Source: Glutamicibacter sp. JL.03c
Lineage (GTDB): Bacteria; Actinomycetota; Actinomycetes; Actinomycetales; Micrococcaceae
Length of the DNA stretch: 64,000 nucleotides
Reading direction: 5' to 3'
Assembly (NCBI RefSeq): GCF_025854375.1
Contig: NZ_CP107575.1
Span: 3,348,001 to 3,412,000 of the forward strand
Part shown: positions 16,954 to 25,853 of the stretch, piece by piece
Layout of the letters: each line of letters begins with the position of its first letter
Position numbering within the stretch: the stretch's first letter is position 1
Translations under genes and position numbers: made by a program
The notes under the pieces: model-generated
The model's database searches: none
Told to the model about the DNA's origin: nothing
The model's input: the letters and a program-made list of their open reading frames with translations, nothing else

Positions 16954-17456
16954 GCGCACAACGGATCGAACAACGTGGACTGTACTTTGACGAGCTGGTG
17001 CTCGGTGCCACCTACGCCCACAAGCCCGGGCGCACGCTGAGCGAAGCGGATAACATCGCCTTCACCACGATGACCATGAACACTCAGGGGCTGCACCTAG
17101 ATGCCGCGTGGGCCGCCACCCAGCCCTTCGGCAAGCCGCTGGTCAACTCGCTGCTGACCCTGAGCACGATGATCGGCCAGTCGGTGGCCCAGCTGACCGA
17201 AGGAACGATCATCGGGCAACTGGGAATCAACGACGTGCGCTTCCCGCATCCGATGTTCCACGGCGACACCCTGTACACCGAAACCGAGATCACCGCCTTG
17301 CGGCCCTCGAAGTCCAGGCCCGGGCAGGGGCTGGCCTCGATGGCTCACACCGGACGCAACCAGCACGGCCAGATCGTTGCCACGGCCACCCGCACCTGCC
17401 TGATGTGGACCCGACAGGCCCATGAGGCATCCAGGAAGGCGGCCGGGGATGAATGA
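16950..17456 (+). CDS. MaoC family dehydratase
   Basis: This 168-residue hot-dog-fold protein has the MaoC-type dehydratase pattern, with GRTLSEADNIAFTTMTMNTQ near residues 28-47 and the later FPHPMFHGDTLYTETEI segment. MaoC enzymes add water to enoyl-CoA thioesters. In the similar mycobacterial accD1-accA1-fadE19-maoC-citE order it acts beside the carboxylase and lyase, so hydration of a glutaconyl- or mesaconyl-like CoA ester is plausible. ATG overlaps the carboxylase stop as ATGA. Confidence 0.88.
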   Translation: MSAQRIEQRGLYFDELVLGATYAHKPGRTLSEADNIAFTTMTMNTQGLHLDAAWAATQPFGKPLVNSLLTLSTMIGQSVAQLTEGTIIGQLGINDVRFPHPMFHGDTLYTETEITALRPSKSRPGQGLASMAHTGRNQHGQIVATATRTCLMWTRQAHEASRKAAGDE

Positions 17457-18264
17457 GTTCATGATGGGCCCGGCCATCCTGTTCTGCCCGGGCGATCGGC
17501 CCGAGCGCTTCGCCAAGGCGGCCGACCGGGCCGACGCGGTGATCATCGACCTGGAAGATGCCGTCGCCCAAGACCAGAAAGAGGCCGCCCGCCGTGCCTT
17601 GCGCGAGAGCGAACTGCACCCCGCGCGCACGATCGTGCGCGTCAACCCGGTGGACTCCGTGCACTTCGCCGAGGACTTCAATGCGCTCAAGGGCACCACG
17701 TACTCCACCGTGATGCTGCCCAAGGCCCAATCCCCGGAAGACTGCGCCCAGCTGGCGGACTATTCGGTGGTGGCGCTGTGCGAAACAGCGGCCGGCGTCG
17801 CCAACGCGGCGCAAATTGCGGCGGCACCGAATGTGGTGGCCTTGATGTGGGGCGCCGAGGATCTGATTGCCTCGCTGGGCGGAACCTCATCACGCCATGG
17901 CGATGGAAGCTACCGGCAGGTGGCCCGCTTCGCCCGCTCCCACGTGCTGATCCACGCGGCCGCCCAGGGCAAGGCAGCCATTGATTCGGTCTATCTGGAC
18001 ATCCCGGATACCGACGGACTGTTCCTCGAAGCCCAGGACGCCAAGGCCTCCGGCTTCGCGGCCAAGGCATCAATCCACCCCAGCCAGATGCAGATCATCC
18101 GCCGCGCCTACGCACCGACCGCGGCAGAGGTGGAACTGGCCGAGCGCGTCCTGGATGAGGCCAAGCGCCATCCCGGCGTCTTCTCCCTGGACGGAAAGAT
18201 GGTGGACGAACCGCTTCTGCGTCAAGCCCGTGCCACCTTGGCGCGCGCAGCGAAACTGGGGTAG
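17449..18264 (+). CDS. HpcH/HpaI-CitE family beta-hydroxyacyl-CoA lyase
   Basis: This 271-residue TIM-barrel protein has CitE-family motifs: PAILFCPGDRPERFAKA at the N-terminus, ADAVIIDLEDAVA (acidic metal ligand), ARTIVRVNPVD, TVMLPKAQSPED, ALCETAAGV and LMWGAEDL. Such lyases cleave 3-hydroxyacyl-CoA esters such as citramalyl-CoA or (R)-HMG-CoA. The mycobacterial relative Rv2498c, in the same gene order, does both, linking leucine and itaconate breakdown; a similar role is inferred. The chosen ATG at 17449 overlaps the MaoC stop by 8 bases. Confidence 0.87.
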   Translation: MNEFMMGPAILFCPGDRPERFAKAADRADAVIIDLEDAVAQDQKEAARRALRESELHPARTIVRVNPVDSVHFAEDFNALKGTTYSTVMLPKAQSPEDCAQLADYSVVALCETAAGVANAAQIAAAPNVVALMWGAEDLIASLGGTSSRHGDGSYRQVARFARSHVLIHAAAQGKAAIDSVYLDIPDTDGLFLEAQDAKASGFAAKASIHPSQMQIIRRAYAPTAAEVELAERVLDEAKRHPGVFSLDGKMVDEPLLRQARATLARAAKLG

Positions 18265-18385
18265 CCCCGATCGCGAGTTCCTGCCTTGCTGGCATGGCGG
18301 CGATGAGTAAGCTGGTTGCACGCAACACCAATCATCAGCCCCTCGCACTGATGTTGATTTCTCCGATCTTGAAAGCGAGCACCCA

Positions 18386-18871
18386 ATGCCCCGCTCCTGG
18401 CTTGAGCTGCGCCCATTTCTCGACACCGACGCAGAGTTTTTTGCCGCCTTGGCCTCGGACCAGCGAGTCGTGCGCTTCATTGGCTACGGGCAACCGTGGA
18501 GCCAACTGGAGATCGACTCGTGCGTCGAAGCGGCTCTTCACCACGAGAATCTGGAGCATATCGGCGCATCACGCTGGTTTGTGGCCACGGAAGCGGACCA
18601 CCGGGTTGGCGTGGTCTTTTCAACTCGCCAGGACAGCAGCGTAGAAATCGGCTACTGGGTTTCCCCCGAGCACTGGGGACGCGGAATCGGCGGATCGATG
18701 CTCGACCGCGCGCTGGCGATAACGGCTGAGCTCTTCGGTGTCGCAACGTTCAGCGCGGGTGTCGCCGCGGGGAATACGGTCTCCGCGCACTTGCTGACCA
18801 CACGGGGTTTTGTCCTCGAAAGCAGCAGTGACGAACTGGAGCAATACGTATTGAACCTGCCCGCGCGGTGA
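18386..18871 (+). CDS. GNAT family acetyltransferase (RimJ/RimL-like)
   Basis: This 161-residue protein begins with the RimJ/RimL pattern LELRPFLDTDAEFFAAL and carries the acetyl-CoA motif YWVSPEHWGRGIGGSMLDRAL followed by a SAHLLTTRGF segment typical of ribosomal-protein-type or aminoglycoside-type GNATs. The substrate is unknown. It stands alone between the carboxylase operon and the siderophore region. AAGCGAG before the ATG is a weak ribosome site. Confidence 0.85.
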   Translation: MPRSWLELRPFLDTDAEFFAALASDQRVVRFIGYGQPWSQLEIDSCVEAALHHENLEHIGASRWFVATEADHRVGVVFSTRQDSSVEIGYWVSPEHWGRGIGGSMLDRALAITAELFGVATFSAGVAAGNTVSAHLLTTRGFVLESSSDELEQYVLNLPAR

Positions 18872-18888
18872 GCCCCACCCCACGGGCT

Positions 18889-18918
18889 TATCCTTCGCCC
18901 TGATTCGCTTTCTATACT
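18889..18918 (+). promoter_or_regulatory. Promoter giving a leaderless AraC-type message
   Basis: TTATCC (18889-18894) and TATACT (18913-18918) are 18 bases apart. The ATG of the AraC-type gene begins 8 bases after the -10 box, at the expected transcription start, and no Shine-Dalgarno sequence can fit. A leaderless transcript is therefore predicted. Confidence 0.65.
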
Positions 18919-18925
18919 GCTAGAC

Positions 18926-19759
18926 ATGACCTACCCTTCTGCCCCAGTTTCTGGGCTCGGCGCCTGGCCGCGCGAACCAGACACTGCCTTGGCACAGGCT
19001 TCAGCCCTGCCCAGTGGCGCCACGTCGTCCTTTGTGATTCTGAGCGAAGCCCACGCCATAGACGTTTCCACGGAATGGGAACCTCACTTCCATCAAGCCC
19101 ACGAGTTGCTATGGGCGCACGAAGGAACGTTGACTGCCCAAATCGAAGGCCAGATCTTCACCGTCTCCGAAGGGTACGGCCTGTGGATCCCGGCGGGAAA
19201 ACTCCACGGCGGGCGGCTCACCGCGCACATCAAGCTTTTCAGCGCCTTCTTCGCCGTCGAACGAACGTCCGCTGCGTTCAAAGACCCCACGGTCATCACG
19301 ATGGAGCCGCTGCTGGAGGCTTTGCTGGTCTACCTCTCCCGCACGGAACTCGGAGAAAAGGAAAGGGCGAGAGCCGAATCTGTCGTTTTTGACGTGCTCA
19401 CGCCTTCTGCGAACCAGCTGGCGCTGCGCCTGCCAGATGATCCGCGGATCAGTGCCATCGCTGATCAATTATTGGCTGACCCGGCAGATCAGCGATCCCT
19501 CGATCAATGGGCCGCCGATAGCAAGGTGAGCGCCCGGACCATTACCCGCGCTTTCCGGGAATCCACCGGCCTGTCTTTCGCCCAGTGGCGTCAAGCGGTG
19601 AAAATCCACCGCGCCTTGGAGCTGCTGGCAGGTGGCGAGGTCGTCCAGGACGTCTCCGACCTGCTGGGTTATGCGCAACCGAGCACCTTTATCGATGCAT
19701 TTCGCCGCATTATGGGATCTACTCCTGGCGCATTTACTAGTGGAAACGCACATATGTGA
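18926..19759 (+). CDS. AraC family transcriptional regulator next to siderophore uptake
   Basis: This 277-residue protein has a cupin-type N-terminal sensor half (HFHQAHELLWAHEGTL, then LWIPAGKLHGGRL) and a C-terminal double helix-turn-helix of AraC type (ADSKVSARTITRAFRESTGLS and DLLGYAQPSTFIDAFRRIMG). It lies about 130 bases before the siderophore ABC importer genes in the same direction. AraC proteins in this position often sense the siderophore, so activation of the importer is a reasonable inference. No ribosome site precedes the ATG. Confidence 0.88.
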   Translation: MTYPSAPVSGLGAWPREPDTALAQASALPSGATSSFVILSEAHAIDVSTEWEPHFHQAHELLWAHEGTLTAQIEGQIFTVSEGYGLWIPAGKLHGGRLTAHIKLFSAFFAVERTSAAFKDPTVITMEPLLEALLVYLSRTELGEKERARAESVVFDVLTPSANQLALRLPDDPRISAIADQLLADPADQRSLDQWAADSKVSARTITRAFRESTGLSFAQWRQAVKIHRALELLAGGEVVQDVSDLLGYAQPSTFIDAFRRIMGSTPGAFTSGNAHM

Positions 19760-19810
19760 CCGAAAAACCTGATTACCTGTCTGAAATCATCGATTGCTGA
19801 CAGGAAGAAC

Positions 19811-19829
19811 TTAACTTAGACTTACCTAA
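19811..19829. promoter_or_regulatory. DtxR/IdeR-type iron box
   Basis: TTAACTTAGACTTACCTAA matches the IdeR/DtxR consensus TTAGGTTAGCCTAACCTAA at 15 of 19 positions. It lies 60 bases before the ATP-binding protein start, where it would repress the siderophore operon when iron is plentiful. Confidence 0.75.
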
Positions 19830-19888
19830 GTGAAAATCCATACTCAGCACGGACGTATTTGGTCCTTCGGCAATCCCGGCCAGCTCCC

Positions 19889-20719
19889 ATGACCGCAGCC
19901 ACCATCAGTGCCACCGGCAGCATGAAAGCCGAAAATGTCGTACTGCGCTACGGCAAGCACACCGTTGTTGAGAACGCATCCATCAGCCTCTCCCCGGGAC
20001 ATGTCACCGCGCTCATCGGCCCCAACGGAAGCGGCAAATCCACCTTGCTGCGATCCATGGCCAGATTGCACGAGCGTGCCGCGGGAACGATCACGCTCAC
20101 CGATTCCCAGGGGACGTCCCGCGAAATCAGCACCCTGAACGGGCGGGATTTCGCACATGAAGTCACGCTCTTCGCCCAATCCCATGCCACGCCGGAAGGC
20201 CTGGCGGTAGCCGACATCGTCGCTTTTGGCCGGCATCCGCACCGGCGCGGTTTCGCAGGGCTTTCCGCCAAAGACCGCGCAGCGATTGCCTGGGCCATGG
20301 AATTGACCGGAACCACGGACATGTCTGCCAAGGCCGCCGGAGAACTCTCCGGTGGCGAACTCCAACGGGTCTGGCTGGCAGTGTGCCTGGCGCAGCAAAC
20401 CAACGTGGTGCTGCTGGATGAACCAACGAACCACCTGGATCTGAAATACCAGGTTGAGACCCTGGACCTGGTCCATGACCTCGCCCAGCACAACGCGCTG
20501 GCCATCGGCATTGTGCTGCATGACCTCAACCAGGCCGCGGCCCTGGCCGATTCCCTGGTCTTGATGAAGCACGGGCGCGTTTATGCAACCGGAACCCCGT
20601 CTGAAGTGCTCACCGCACAGAACCTCACGGAGGTCTACGAGATCACCGTGCAGGTGCACGCCGATGCCGCGACCGGAGCACTCCGTGTCCAGCCGGTCAG
20701 CCGCCACCATCAAAACTGA
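19889..20719 (+). CDS. Iron-siderophore ABC transporter ATP-binding protein
   Basis: This 276-residue ATPase of the FecE/FepC family has Walker A GPNGSGKST, the signature LSGGELQR and Walker B VVLLDEPTNHLD, then the H-loop HDLNQAAALADS. It powers import by the permease encoded two genes downstream. The start is uncertain: ATG 19889 and ATG 19922 are both possible, neither with a strong ribosome site; homology begins near the second. The IdeR box upstream predicts iron control. Confidence 0.9.
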   Translation: MTAATISATGSMKAENVVLRYGKHTVVENASISLSPGHVTALIGPNGSGKSTLLRSMARLHERAAGTITLTDSQGTSREISTLNGRDFAHEVTLFAQSHATPEGLAVADIVAFGRHPHRRGFAGLSAKDRAAIAWAMELTGTTDMSAKAAGELSGGELQRVWLAVCLAQQTNVVLLDEPTNHLDLKYQVETLDLVHDLAQHNALAIGIVLHDLNQAAALADSLVLMKHGRVYATGTPSEVLTAQNLTEVYEITVQVHADAATGALRVQPVSRHHQN

Positions 20720-20762
20720 TCCGCACTTTTGCCATTACCCCATCCAACACCAAGGGAAACTC

Positions 20763-21830
20763 ATGCCTACACTCGCACGTAGCGCCGTTGTCAGCCTGAC
20801 CGGCCTCGCCTTGCTCCTCTCCGCCACCGCCTGTGGCGTCACCGACACTTCCAGCTCAGCGGCAACGCAAAGCACCACGGTCGCCTCGGCCAGCTGCGCC
20901 GAGGACACGACAAAAACCAGCACGGACCCGGTATCGATGACCGATGACCTGGGACGAAGCCTGAATCTGGACAAGCCCGCCGAACGCGTGGTCGTCCTGG
21001 AATGGCAGGAGATTGAAGACGCACTGACTCTGTGCATCAACCCTGTCGGTGTGGCTTCGCCAGAGGGCTACAGCACCTATGTCACCGCCGAAAAGCTCCC
21101 TGAGGGGGTTGAATCAGTAGGCGAGCGCGGGGAACCGGACCTGGATTCCATCTACGCGCTCAACCCCGATCTGATCATCGTGGACGCCTTCAGCGAAGAC
21201 GACCCAGTACTGGCCCAGCTCGACAAGTCAGATGTCCCGGTCCTCGCGCTGAAAGGCAACGACTCGTCGGATCCCATCGGCAACATGAAAAACGTCTTCT
21301 CCCAGGTCGCACAGGCCACGGGCCGCACTGAACGGGCCGAGGCGGTGCTGAAAGAGTTCGATGCCCACCTGGCGCAGAAAAAGCAGGAAGTCGCCGACGT
21401 GAAACCCCAGACCACCGATTTCCTCTTCTTCGACGGCTGGGTTGAAGGCTCGAATCTCACCATCCGCCCATATACCGATGGCGCCCTGTTCACCGAGCTG
21501 GGCAAGGAACTGGGCCTGACTCCCGCTTGGAACGACCAGGTCAATGAGTCCTTCGGTTCAGGCGGTGTCAACAAGGAGTACGGCCTGGCCCAAACCGACG
21601 TCGAGGGCCTGGCTGGCGTCGGCGATGCCAATCTCTTCTACTCCAATGATGCGGGCACCGGCTGGACGACGGAGCTTGAATCGAGCTCGATCTGGAAGAA
21701 TCTGACGGCGGTCAAGGAAGGACGCACCTACCAGTTCCCGAACATCTGGGGCGCCGGTGGACCAAAATCCACCAGCCAGGCGGTGGATGCCTTCACCGAT
21801 GCACTCACCTCCGCTGCGAAAGCCGAGTAG
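20763..21830 (+). CDS. Iron-siderophore ABC transporter substrate-binding lipoprotein
   Basis: This 355-residue protein has a lipoprotein signal (hydrophobic SLTGLALLLSATACG with Cys at the cleavage site) followed by a FecB-type binding domain with MTDDLGRSLNLDKPAERVVVLEW divided at its first strands and NPDLIIVDAF. It would capture a ferric siderophore outside the membrane and hand it to the fused permease. AAGGGAAA before ATG 20763 supports the start. The start lies 43 bases after the ATPase stop. Confidence 0.92.
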   Translation: MPTLARSAVVSLTGLALLLSATACGVTDTSSSAATQSTTVASASCAEDTTKTSTDPVSMTDDLGRSLNLDKPAERVVVLEWQEIEDALTLCINPVGVASPEGYSTYVTAEKLPEGVESVGERGEPDLDSIYALNPDLIIVDAFSEDDPVLAQLDKSDVPVLALKGNDSSDPIGNMKNVFSQVAQATGRTERAEAVLKEFDAHLAQKKQEVADVKPQTTDFLFFDGWVEGSNLTIRPYTDGALFTELGKELGLTPAWNDQVNESFGSGGVNKEYGLAQTDVEGLAGVGDANLFYSNDAGTGWTTELESSSIWKNLTAVKEGRTYQFPNIWGAGGPKSTSQAVDAFTDALTSAAKAE

Positions 21831-21842
21831 TTCACCACGGCA

Positions 21843-23984
21843 ATGAACACTGCTGAAAAAACCGCTCAGTCGCCAGCCCGGCACGGCAATGCGGCCTCGC
21901 CTTCTCCCCTGCCTCACTCGGCGATGCCCCCGGTCATCGGCGCGCGCGCCGCGGCCGGGGCGGGGGTGCTGGCAGCCTTGCTGGCCGCGGTGCTGCTGGC
22001 AGGGGCCTGGCACCTGACCCAGGGAACGTCCGGGGTGGGATTGCCGGAGCTATGGCGCGCCCTGGGCGGAGAGAGCACAAGTGTTGGCGGCGTGCGGGCC
22101 TCCGACATATTCACCGGTTCCCGCCTGCCGCGCCTTTGCGCGGGAGCCGCGGTGGGCCTCGCCCTCGGGGTGGCCGGGTCCCTGCTTCAATCGGTGACCC
22201 GCAATCCGCTGGCTTCACCGGATACCTTGGCAGTTACCTCCGGCGCCTATTTTGCGCTATGCATCGTGGCTGCCTTCGGGCTCAGTCTCTCCACCCTGGC
22301 CTCCAGCGCAGTGGCCTTTGCCGGTGGCATAGCTGCCGCCGGCACGGTGCTGGCGCTGGCCGGTCGCAGTACCGGGAGTGCCACCACTCGGCTGATCTTG
22401 GCCGGCTCGGCGATCGCGATGGCCCTGGAAGCCGGCAGCGGCATCGTCCTGCTGCTCTTCAAGGAAAACACCACCGGGTTGTACGCTTGGGGCTCCGGCT
22501 CGCTCGCCCAGCTGAATCTGGATGCATTCCTGCGCAGCCTGCCGGTGATGCTGGCGGTGCTTGCCGTGTGCCTGCTGCTTTCACGCCGTCTCGATGTCCT
22601 GTCCCTGGGGGATGACAACGCGGTGGTCCTCGGGATTCCAGTTCGTTCCACGCGCATCCTGGCTTTGCTCTGCGCGGTGCTGCTCACCGGCGTCTCGGTT
22701 TCCCTGGCCGGTCCCATCGCTTTTGTGGGTCTTGGGGCTCCGGTGCTCGCCCGATTGCTGGCGCGCAAGCTGACCGTCTTGCGCCGGCAGCTGTTCTTGC
22801 TCCCCGCGACCGGGCTCATCGGCGCCTTGCTGATTCTGCTGGCCGACGTGGTGCTGCGCGCGCTGCTCGGCGCACAGGGTGCGGCCTCCATCCCCACCGG
22901 GGTGCCCACGGCGATATTGGGTGGAGTGCTGATTATCGTGCTCGCGTTCAGGCTGCCCGAGGCTTCCAGGACAGGAAATGCGCTGCACGCCGCCAGCAAA
23001 TTGCGCAGCCGGCGGCGCTTCGCGTTCACCCTCGGATGGGGCGTGTTCCTGCTGGTCGTTGCCGCCGTGCTCGGGCTGCTGTCCGGCAGCATGCTGCTGC
23101 GCCTGGGCGATCTGGCCTTATGGCTCCAAGATGCCGCCCCGACGCTGATCGACCGGGCCTTCTCCGAGCGCGCACCGCGGACCACCGCGGCCTTGTGCGC
23201 CGGGGCCGCCCTGGGGCTGGCTGGTTGCCTGGTGCAGGGCACCGTCCGCAATCCGCTGGCAGAACCCGGGATTCTGGGCATCACCGCCGGCGCCGGCTTG
23301 GGTGCGGCCATTGTTGTCACCGTCTTCGGCGGTTCCCGATCCTTGCTCGTGGTTTTCGCGGTGGTTGCCGGCCTGGCGACCTTCGCTGCCGTCGCCTCGC
23401 TCGCCTGGCGCCGGGGCTTCTCCCCGGAACGATTCGTGCTGATTGGCATCGGCGCGGGATACACGCTCTCGGCGGTGACCACCTATTTGCTGCTGAGCAT
23501 CAATTCCTGGCAGACCCCGAGAATCTATACCTGGCTCTCCGGCTCGACCTACGGAAGGGAATTCGCCGATGTCCTGCCGGTGGCGGTGATGCTCCTCGGC
23601 GCCCTTCCGGCCGCAGTGCTGATGGGCCGCAAGCTTGATCTGCTGGCCGTTGACGAGGATTTGCCCAGGATCATGGGCGTCGCCCCGGCGCGGACCCGTC
23701 TCATCGCCCTGAGCCTTGCGGCGGGGCTGGCCGCGCTGAGTGTCGTAGCCATCGGTGTTGTTGGCTTCGTCGGGTTGATCGCCCCGCATTTGGCGCGGTC
23801 CCTGGTTGGTTCCCGGCATCACCGCGCGATTCCGGTTTCCATGCTCTTCGGGGCGGTCCTCGTGGCGCTGGCCGACGCCCTGGGGCGAACCGTCATAGCC
23901 CCCGCCCAGATCCCCGCAGGCTTGGTGGTGTCCCTGCTGGGCACCCCGTATTTCATCTGGCTGCTCTACCGCTCGCGCGGCTAG
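21843..23984 (+). CDS. Fused FecCD-type iron-siderophore permease
   Basis: This 713-residue membrane protein contains two complete FecCD permease halves in one chain. Each half has the family blocks: SRLPRLCAGAAVGLALGVAGSLLQ and RNPLASPDTLAVT in the first, and APRTTAALCAGAALGLAGCLVQ and RNPLAEPGILGITAG in the second. Each half also has the loop near FVGLGAPVLARLLA / FVGLIAPHLARSLVG that touches the ATPase. About 20 membrane helices are expected. The covalent arrangement resembles FhuB. It takes the ferric siderophore from the lipoprotein encoded 12 bases upstream. Confidence 0.92.
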   Translation: MNTAEKTAQSPARHGNAASPSPLPHSAMPPVIGARAAAGAGVLAALLAAVLLAGAWHLTQGTSGVGLPELWRALGGESTSVGGVRASDIFTGSRLPRLCAGAAVGLALGVAGSLLQSVTRNPLASPDTLAVTSGAYFALCIVAAFGLSLSTLASSAVAFAGGIAAAGTVLALAGRSTGSATTRLILAGSAIAMALEAGSGIVLLLFKENTTGLYAWGSGSLAQLNLDAFLRSLPVMLAVLAVCLLLSRRLDVLSLGDDNAVVLGIPVRSTRILALLCAVLLTGVSVSLAGPIAFVGLGAPVLARLLARKLTVLRRQLFLLPATGLIGALLILLADVVLRALLGAQGAASIPTGVPTAILGGVLIIVLAFRLPEASRTGNALHAASKLRSRRRFAFTLGWGVFLLVVAAVLGLLSGSMLLRLGDLALWLQDAAPTLIDRAFSERAPRTTAALCAGAALGLAGCLVQGTVRNPLAEPGILGITAGAGLGAAIVVTVFGGSRSLLVVFAVVAGLATFAAVASLAWRRGFSPERFVLIGIGAGYTLSAVTTYLLLSINSWQTPRIYTWLSGSTYGREFADVLPVAVMLLGALPAAVLMGRKLDLLAVDEDLPRIMGVAPARTRLIALSLAAGLAALSVVAIGVVGFVGLIAPHLARSLVGSRHHRAIPVSMLFGAVLVALADALGRTVIAPAQIPAGLVVSLLGTPYFIWLLYRSRG

Positions 23985-24036
23985 ATAACACCGAAGACCG
24001 GGTTGCACCCTCGGCAGCCGGCGAAAGAGAGAGAGC

Positions 24037-25119
24037 ATGGCCCGTAATTTTGCCCCCGGCATCACCCTCGAGGACTTCGATCCCTCGAGCCATCCAGAGC
24101 AGCTGGGACACCTGGCTCCGCCCGGGGAGGCCTGGGAACGTGATCTTTCCGCGTCCAACGCACAGATCCTGGCGATGCGCTCGGCCGAAGGCGCCATTGA
24201 CGGGTGCGCGCTGCTGACCGCCCGCTCGGCCGGGGCCTACCTGAAAATCTCCAGCGTCCTGGGGCGCACGACCGAGCATCTGGGGCAGGTGGTGCAGGCG
24301 GTGCTCGATCACGCGCGGCAGCAGGGGCTGGCCTGCGTCAAATGGGAGATCCGGCTAGGGCATCCCGACCTGCAGGACCTGGCCCAGAACCTGGGGTTCG
24401 AGCGCTTACCGGCGCCCCGGCGCTCCGCGCACCGCACCGGCCGGGCGTCGGCCGCCGGGTTCGTCCAGTGGCTCGCGCCGGCCCGCTACCTCCGGAATCC
24501 GCATTACCAGCAGACGGAGAATTTCACCTGCGCTGCGGTCGCCGCGCTCACCGCGCATCAGGAAACCTCCCGCATCCAGTCCCTCGGGGAACTGCGCGTC
24601 GCGGAGCTGATGCTGTGGCGCGAGGCGACCAATTTCATGGCCTGCGAACCGATTGAATTGGGGCTTGCCGTAGCCCGGCGCTGGCCCCGCAGCCCGGTCA
24701 GGGTCTGGCTGGATACCCGCGAGCCGGTGATGGTCGACTACTATTCCGAGGCCGACCGCGATTGGCGTGCCGTGCTGCAGCGGCAGTCGCGGCTGCAGGC
24801 CGACACCGCCGGACTGGATCTGCGCACCGAACGCTTGGCCATGCCGCAGATCGTGGAGGCCCTGGCCGGTGGCGCCCAGGTGTTGCTGCTGGTGTCGCTG
24901 GAGCGGATGCTCGGTTTCGATGTGCCGCATTGGGTCCTGTGCCACGGGATCGCCGGCACGGCTGAACGGCCTGTGGTGGTCATCGAGGATTCCTGGGTCA
25001 ATGACAGCAGTGCCGAGAGCTGGGTTGATGCAACCTGCCTGCCCATCGCGGCGCAGGAGCTGGATTCCATGTCGGTGCTCGAGGATGGCCGCTACCGGGC
25101 GGCGCTGGTTCTGGGATAG
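24037..25119 (+). CDS. GNAT-peptidase C39-like fusion protein
   Basis: This 360-residue protein has an N-terminal GNAT-like half (residues 1-140, incomplete in the acetyl-CoA motif: VVQAVLDHARQQGLACVKWE) and a C-terminal papain-like C39 half. Likely catalytic residues are Cys in QQTENFTCAAVAALTAHQ, His in FDVPHWVLCHGI and Asp in VVIEDSW. Similar two-domain proteins exist in Proteobacteria and are of unknown function. It lies 52 bases after the siderophore permease and may be co-transcribed, perhaps modifying or cleaving a peptide siderophore; this last point is inference. Confidence 0.75.
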   Translation: MARNFAPGITLEDFDPSSHPEQLGHLAPPGEAWERDLSASNAQILAMRSAEGAIDGCALLTARSAGAYLKISSVLGRTTEHLGQVVQAVLDHARQQGLACVKWEIRLGHPDLQDLAQNLGFERLPAPRRSAHRTGRASAAGFVQWLAPARYLRNPHYQQTENFTCAAVAALTAHQETSRIQSLGELRVAELMLWREATNFMACEPIELGLAVARRWPRSPVRVWLDTREPVMVDYYSEADRDWRAVLQRQSRLQADTAGLDLRTERLAMPQIVEALAGGAQVLLLVSLERMLGFDVPHWVLCHGIAGTAERPVVVIEDSWVNDSSAESWVDATCLPIAAQELDSMSVLEDGRYRAALVLG

Positions 25120-25141
25120 CGCGGCCACCGGGCAAAAAACC

Positions 25142-25177
25142 GCGGCACCGCAGATCATCGCTGATCTGCGGTGCCGC
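25142..25177. terminator. Perfect hairpin with T run on the minus strand
   Basis: A 16-bp perfect stem (25142-25157 and 25162-25177) closes a TCGC loop. On the minus strand the stem is followed by TTTTTT, so it is an intrinsic terminator for the 4-helix membrane protein gene; on the plus strand it may also end the siderophore operon. Confidence 0.88.
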
Positions 25178-25196
25178 AGCTGGGGCGCCATCTTCG

Positions 25197-25634
25197 CTAG
25201 GCGAGCACAACGTCCTTGGAAGCAACGTGCAGCTTCTTGTTGCCGTAGTGCACGGCGAAGAACCAGGCGATGCCGGTGACAATGTGGATCAGGCTCAGCG
25301 TCAGTGCCGTGGCCGCATCCGCGGCGGACAGGATGGCCGCCAGGCTCGAGACGACGGCAACGATCAAGCCGACCCACTGGGCCACCTTGGTGACACCCTT
25401 CTTGGCGCGGCCGATCAGGAAGACCACCAGGCCCAGCACCAGCAGGGGCAGCCAGGTGAACTGCAGGATGTTGTCGAAGCCGACAATCTCCTCCGGATTG
25501 CTGCCCACCTTCATCGACGCGCCCGAGGCGATGCCGATGAAGAAGATGATCACATTGAGGTAGCCTGCGCCCAGTGCGGCGATGACGACCTGAATGTAGT
25601 TGAACGGGCTGTTGGGTTGTCCCTGAGCGGTCAT
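25197..25634 (-). CDS. Four-helix membrane protein (DUF6069-like)
   Basis: This 145-residue protein has four hydrophobic segments at residues about 13-35, 55-73, 82-103 and 110-130, and ends with a polar KDVVLA tail. The pattern resembles DUF6069 proteins of actinobacteria; that name is tentative. ATG 25634 was chosen because GAGGA lies 7 bases before it. It is a single-gene unit with its own terminator. No function can be assigned. Confidence 0.7.
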   Translation of the reverse strand: MTAQGQPNSPFNYIQVVIAALGAGYLNVIIFFIGIASGASMKVGSNPEEIVGFDNILQFTWLPLLVLGLVVFLIGRAKKGVTKVAQWVGLIVAVVSSLAAILSAADAATALTLSLIHIVTGIAWFFAVHYGNKKLHVASKDVVLA

Positions 25635-25853
25635 GGTGTTCCTCAAAAATCGTTGAAAGTCCTCAACAATTCTAGGTTCACCCTCCCGTGCCCCGGCTCT
25701 CATTGCCCCGTGATCTTGGCGACAGCCCTGAACCGCACAATTCGCTGGCCCGTGGATGGTTCCGGGTCATTGGGCGCTAGAATCACTCCAAGCATCAAGC
25801 AGGCCAGGCACCGGATTCCAGCAGCCCGCGCCGCAGAGCACCGAGGAGCGCAG

